Source: Erpobdella octoculata
Taxonomy: Eukaryota > Annelida > Clitellata > Hirudinida > Erpobdellidae
DNA length: 64,000 nucleotides
Assembly: GCA_963978895.1 (NCBI GenBank)
Contig: OZ022242.1
Span: 6,972,299-7,036,298, forward strand
Direction: 5' to 3'
A model generated the notes under the pieces. That model saw nothing but the letters and a program-made list of their open reading frames with translations. It did no database searches and was not told the DNA's origin. Position numbers and translations under genes: made by a program. How positions within the stretch are numbered: position 1 is the first letter of the stretch; the number at the start of each line of letters is the position of its first letter. This document shows positions 56,709-64,000 of this stretch, piece by piece.

Positions 56709-56747
56709 GTTGAATATGTTGATGCGTAAAATAATCCGTTTAAATTA

Positions 56748-57103
<356 letters not shown>

Positions 57104-57104
57104 A

Positions 57105-57185
57105 GTGTAAAATTTTCAGGAAGCTTTCCAACCTGAAAATGTCTGGAAATCTTACATCACTAATTTTTAATTTTTATACGGTTCA
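57105..57185 (+). repeat. Hairpin repeat beside (AT)n
   Basis: ATTTTCAGG ... CCTGAAAAT forms a 9-bp stem with an 11-nt loop. The sequence to GTATAAAAATTAAAAATTAG-like tail (on the other strand) matches 48954-49026 in reverse. Confidence 0.7.
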
Positions 57186-57770
57186 TGATTGTGCATATCT
57201 CAGCAAAACGAGCAAAAAAAGTCGTCTGTGATTTGTACACAACAAGATCGATAATGTGTTTTAAAGATAAATACATTTTTTAGACTTACAAAGTATATTG
57301 CAAGAAGTTAGCTGATTACTACTAAAAAATTATCGAAAAATATTAAAGCTGTTTCACAAAGTCAGCAAAGAAATGTAGTAATTTTAATTTGAACCAGGTT
57401 CGATTCAAAGCATTGAATTTTTTTTATATTGCTAAGCAGGTAAAGACCACAATGTCTAATTACCACATGTAATCATTTAGAGCGATTGAGACCCTAACTT
57501 GATTGAACTTCATATAAGAATGGTAGAGAAGGAAGAATCATTTACTTAATATCTTACAGTTCGATAAAAACCAAAAAAACGTCGTTTTGTCGGAGTGTTT
57601 GTAGTATTAAAAATAAATGTTTTTGTTTTTGTATCTATTAATTATATTTCATTGAATAAATATATCATTGGTTTTTCAGCTTGTAATGATAATAACAAGA
57701 ACAGCTGATCCTTAACAACGGTCGTTTCATTTTTGTGTTCTCTGAATTATAAAATTTATAAAGAATAAAA

Positions 57771-59711
<1,941 letters not shown>

Positions 59712-60019
59712 GCTTCGAATATCTGAAGTTAGAAGGACAGAAGAAACATTAAATGCTTATGGATATTTTAACTTTTTGTGGTGTTGTATTTCAATTGATG
59801 TAAAATAAACTTATATGACATTTTCAATCACAACAGCCTTGATTATATGGTAATGGTCTATTGCATCAAATAATAAAAAAAAAAGTTGGGTCACTTAAAG
59901 TAAAGTTTGACTTGATTAACGTGGCCATAATCATTCGAACTCCAGACCACACGAATCACTTATCTAACTTCACTCACTTGTGGACCCATTTTACGGACCA
60001 AACAGAGGCAGCCATTTAT

Positions 60020-60125
60020 AGGCGCCTACTCACAACCCTTGCAGACGCCGACGAGATCCGAACCGCCGGCTTTCAGGTCTACAGGCGAATGCCTTGCAGC
60101 TATACCACCAGTTTTGCTCAAAATT
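60020..60125 (-). repeat. tRNA-like remnant
   Basis: On the minus strand GTGGTATAGCTGCAAGGC and CGGCGGTTCGGATCTCG resemble Pol III boxes A and B, but the stems are poor. It may be part of a SINE. Confidence 0.3.
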
Positions 60126-60201
60126 CTAGTTTTGCCAGCAATTTTTATCGGAAAATTTAGCGAGTAAATTCGTTTCTAAAGTGGGGCATGTAAAAAATCT
60201 A

Positions 60202-63200
60202 GGGGAGATGGGGGCTTTTTGATCTCTTTTGAGGTTTTTTGGCGATAACAGTCAAGCCGTTCAAAAAATTTACTTTTTTTTTGTTAATTACAGAGAGGAA
60301 CATCTCTTCTATGTATTCAATTAAGTTTGACATTTTATAATCTAAGAGAACTATTTTTAAATTGAACTTTGGTGCAAGCCCTAAAAAAGATCAAAGTGCC
60401 CCGCATATGGGGCACTATGATCCCCCCCCATGGGGCACATTGATCCTAGGTAAAATTCAGTACGATCCCACATCCAGTTCTCTCAAAAAACACATGAAAA
60501 CAGGTATAATAGCTTTTATTAATAATAATAATCATTAAAGTTATATAAATTCAACATATGTTAGGAAAAATGGATAAATCTCCTGCAAAGACCAAGTGAC
60601 AACTGGCTCGAGCAGTCCCGCCATGATGAATTGGGTCTGGAAGTTTACAAACAATATCATCCTTTTCAAATTGGAATAAGTCATCATTTGCACAAATGAA
60701 AATATCAAATTATAGGACTACACTAAACCTCCAATGCCCGGAGAATGCGTACATTTAGTATCCTAGTACAAGGGGCACTTTGATCAACAGATCAACGTAC
60801 CCCATATTGGTACAGATCAAAGAGCCCCTATGACATGGACCACGCTATAAATGGCGATATCTCATCAATAAATGTTGTTTGAGCATTAAAGTATGCCATA
60901 AAATAAGCCTTAGACATGCGTTTATACAATCCAAAATTAATTTTCCCGAAAAAATGTTTATTTAATTTGTAATTACAGAAACTCAACTGTTGTGAAGATG
61001 TACTTTTCTCCGGTCAAATCAAACTTTCGTATTTATCAACTACTAGCTGGGTTACCCGGCGTTGCCCGGGGATTTTAAAGGCTTTTTATCGTTTTCTCTC
61101 TGGCTCCCGTTTCCTTAACCGCTTGCTTTCCCGTTCCATGTCGCTTTCTCACTCCTGGTCGCATTTCTGCTCACGGTCGCTTTTCCGGCCCCGGTCTCTT
61201 TTACTTTTCCCGATCCCGGTTGCTTTTACGCTTTACCGCTCCAGCTTGCTCTTCTTTTCGCTCTTCTGTTCCTCCATTAAATTTTAGAGCCTTCCCAATG
61301 TGGCTTAGATGGGCTGTAGCGGAATGCTGTGCACAGTCATCAAAATTGATCTTTTCTCTCGTTAACACTTTGTTGTTTGGTTTGCTCGTTTAGTTACGTC
61401 TGAACTTCCTCAATTTTAATTAGTGTTCTTTAATGTATTGGTTCCACTCTGCAAGTGTGATCTTCTGCAAAGGCTTATTATGATTGACTGAAGCTGAAAA
61501 AAAAAGAATTTATTAGTTAACGGCTGCAATAATGTTAAAATCCGCTCATATATCTCAACAGGTTATATTTATTTTAAATACTTGTAAGATTATAAATGCT
61601 TACAATAGATTTATCACACACTGTTCAAAAGCTGCTTTTCGAAAAATCGCTAGTCTTAGTTTTTGAGTTGTTCTTAGTTTTTAAGTGTCATGTCTACAGA
61701 AAGCATATAACGCTACATGTGGCATGTTAATAAATGTTGACCCGTGGCTTTGAAAAATGTGATATAAAACACAGATTGAAATAAAACATGAAGTAATAAT
61801 AATATTAAAAACCTTCAAAGCATTAACTTAATGAATTTTCCGAGAGTTTTCTGAGATCATCAATTTGGAACAATCGAAGAGTACCACTTTTATTTAGCAA
61901 ATGATGCAATTATAAATTGAACAAAACAGCAGCAGATTGATAGGCTGGCTTGAGAACTTTGTTCATGATTTTGTTGAAACACAAAAATACTGCACTTGCT
62001 TTCATTTCTTTCAAATTTCATGCACCTCATATATCAGTGAAACTTTTACAATAAATTGGTGTTGCATGTAAGATTTTCTTTAAAATGTAATTTTCTAATT
62101 TCCTCTGAAAAGTAAAAAATAAAATAAGACCGATAAATTAATTCATAATCTTATAGTCATAACTACTCGTGAATAATAATGGTTGTAATGCCATCACATA
62201 AAAAAAAACTTACCTGCCCAAAAAAAATTCTCATTTACCGATAGGCTGATAGCAAGCTCGTCGCTCAACAATATTAGATAAGGAACAATTGAAGTCAGAA
62301 GCCTTGAACGATATATATGAACAATGAATTTAAATTTATTTTTCCAATCTGCAACTCCTTTTTGTAAAACACAAAATGTTAGAGCATAATGATATTCTTA
62401 TAATAATTAATAATAATATAACATAATTAAACACGTGCAATGCAACAAACGAAACAAATTGAAAGATACACAGTAAATCATGATTTTAAAAACTAAAAAC
62501 AAATTACCAAAGCTTTGCCACTTACTATTGAATGGGAGATATGAACAATGAATTTCTAATTTGATTTAATTTGTTAAGTCTGGAACTCTTTTTGTGAAGC
62601 ACAAAATATCTCTAAATAGAAGAAATTCCACCTGCAATTTATTGATTAGTCCTGAAATCCAAAGTTATCTAGATTTAAGAAATGAGTTGCTAAAATCAAA
62701 TATAAAGTTTACCGATAGCAGAGCTGTCGTATCGGAGGTTCGGAAAAGAATGAGCCTCAATGAGCTCTATGAAATCAAAACAAAGGTATCCGGCTTCACC
62801 ATAGATATCTATGGGCGGCACTAAACAACACACATATTTATTTAATTTAATATTTATATTTAAAACCTTTAAAACTTAAGAAAAAAAATTAAAAATATTT
62901 TGTATAATTTAACTATAAATTAATTTATTTTTATTTTGTAGAAAAAAAATTTACTCCAACTTACTACCGCTGACCAAAACGTTTTTTGTCCATAAAACAT
63001 CAACGGAAGAACCAATTTATTTAAAATTTTACAGGAACCACCGCTTGAATAAGATACATAAGTGTGCCAAATTTCAATTAAATCTGTTCGGCCGTTTACA
63101 TTTTATGTCCGAACACACAAACAAACAAACAAACAAACAAACAAACATTTCATTTTTATATATAAGATCAGCGGCGGATTGTTGAAAAGGAAATAGGACT

Positions 63201-63313
63201 ACAAATAGTACGGAAAAAAATACAAACCATAAACAATTTTTTTAATTTAGAAATTATTACGTTATTGCCAAAAGATCAATGTGCCCCAGAGATCAAAAAG
63301 CCCCCATCTCCCC
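60202..63313. mobile_element. DNA transposon with 25-bp terminal inverted repeats and TA duplication
   Basis: The left end GGGGAGATGGGGGCTTTTTG (60202 on) is exactly repeated in reverse at 63289-63313; TA lies on both sides (60200-60201, 63314-63315). Internal GGGGCACTTTGATC motifs (60405-60450, 60770-60830) recall pogo/Tigger-type ends. No transposase was found. About 2.1 kb of it is a nested Helitron, leaving a ~1 kb non-autonomous element. Confidence 0.75.
61043..63167 (-). mobile_element. H1-type Helitron-like element nested in the TA transposon, ~2.1 kb
   Basis: CTAG at 61043, ACCCGGCGTTGCCCGGGG hairpin, GCTCCCGTTTCCTTAACC. The 5' side at 63045-63167 has TTTCAATTAAATCTGTTCGG, (CAAA)n and TATATATAAGA|T. 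The body between (61300-63000) has no recognisable transposase. A 76-codon frame at 62594-62824 (+) may be chance. Confidence 0.5.
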
Positions 63314-63315
63314 TA

Positions 63316-64000
63316 CGCCGCCAAGCTCTATAAATATTCGTAAGGATTGACTAATCGATTGAAAACATACAAAACAGTAGAAAGTACTATGTTATTGCTG
63401 GGAGTTTCTATGAAGCTGGTCAAAATTCGTTTTCTATTGACGCATGGAACATTTATGTAAAGCTTTTGTAATTTGGTTTTCACTGTTGTACTAGAAATTA
63501 CCCGTCAAAAATGTCGGTTTTTCTTTTTTTTTATTGAACTGTCAGATATTAAATTAAATAAAGAAGCGTTTTTCTTCTCTATACCATTATTATAGAAAGT
63601 TCAATCAAGCTAGGATCTCAATTCTCAATCACTGTAAATAATTAATTGTGGTAATAAGACAATATGGTTGCTCTACCTGCTCAGCAATATAAAAAAAAGT
63701 ACAATTCTTTGGGTTTAACTTGGGTCAAGCAGATTGAAATCACTACATATCTTGCCATGCCTTCGTAAGACAGCTTCAATATCTTGCGATGTTTTCTTTT
63801 GAACAATAAATACAGCATGATGTTCAATTTAATCAGATAATCTTTTGCATAATAAGCTTAGATAAAAACGTTTTGGATCTTTCTTTAGGACAGTATACAA
63901 TTGCGTAACAACTTTTACTACATGCCTGTACGGCCTACGAACTAATTTTACCAACTGCTAACTGCTGCATTTCTTAACATTACTACAATTTAGTTAAATG
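63316..64000. other. No feature seen
   Basis: AT-rich sequence without a convincing frame, repeat or RNA gene. Confidence 0.4.

Larger units (their letters stand above)
52796..56747 (-). mobile_element. CR1/Jockey-like non-LTR retrotransposon, apparently full length
   Basis: Two intact ORFs plus short UTRs. The 3' end is a tandem of CAAAACT units (52800-52821 as GAGTTTT), typical of CR1-type tails. It interrupts an H1 copy: sequence on both sides (CGCACATACATATATATA and AGTTCCCGCTCGCTC) is continuous at 39375-39410. No obvious target duplication could be separated from the AT repeat at the insertion point. Confidence 0.85.

Noticed and set aside
59861..60160. 99-codon frame containing a tRNA-like stretch
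   Set aside because: Composition of a SINE-like remnant rather than a protein.
62594..62824. 76-codon frame inside the nested Helitron
   Set aside because: No homology recognised and no splice or start context. It could be captured host sequence but cannot be supported.

Overview
This is an AT-rich, repeat-dense piece of an animal nuclear genome. Its genes have several short exons with GT/AG introns, and the recognisable families (Atg8/GABARAP, a chondroitin-type carbohydrate sulfotransferase, an MS4A-like tetraspan, a RING finger protein) are metazoan. The base composition, a CR1-like LINE, hAT debris and many Helitron-like elements would suit a cnidarian such as Hydra or another soft-bodied marine invertebrate. 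The window alone does not settle the species.

Layout. 71-5750 (+): a four-exon type II Golgi sulfotransferase whose 4.4 kb first intron holds a dead hAT transposase and a Helitron-like end. 7775-8801 (+): Atg8 copy A. 12450-17621 (+): a six-exon MS4A-like four-TM protein with a Gln/Asn-rich tail, its introns full of LINE and repeat fragments. 17874-24770: nested repeats, with an intronless RING protein gene (20320-21159, -) between two long (AT)n arrays and an uncharacterised ORF at 22358-22735 (-). 25280-26491 (+): Atg8 copy B. 26857-36899: mostly Helitron-like elements, microsatellites and their nested insertions. 37380-38396, 42085-42738, 45511-46716 and 57771-59711 (+): Atg8 copies C, D, E and F, with the 3'-flank relic of a further copy at about 44485-44580 and a broken unidentified gene at 40355-41335 (-). 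48025-57180: Helitron-like composites plus one apparently intact two-ORF CR1/Jockey-like LINE (52796-56747, -) that landed inside a Helitron. 60202-63313: a TA-flanked inverted-repeat DNA transposon carrying a nested Helitron. 63316-64000: nothing recognisable.

Main biology. Six complete Atg8 genes lie head to tail on one strand with identical exon structure (90, 198 and 78 or 63 nt of coding sequence) and related upstream blocks. Copies A-C encode a five-residue tail after the conjugation glycine (Gly116) and would need Atg4 cleavage. Copies D-F have a stop codon directly after Gly116 and would be born already 'processed'.

Main mobile-element story. At least two Helitron-like families (called H1 and H2 here) start 5'-TC-TATATATATAAAA and end in CTAG after a small hairpin. 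One H2 insertion can be checked against uninterrupted copies of its target in this same window and sits exactly between A and T with no duplication. Larger composite forms recur at separate loci with the same internal junctions.
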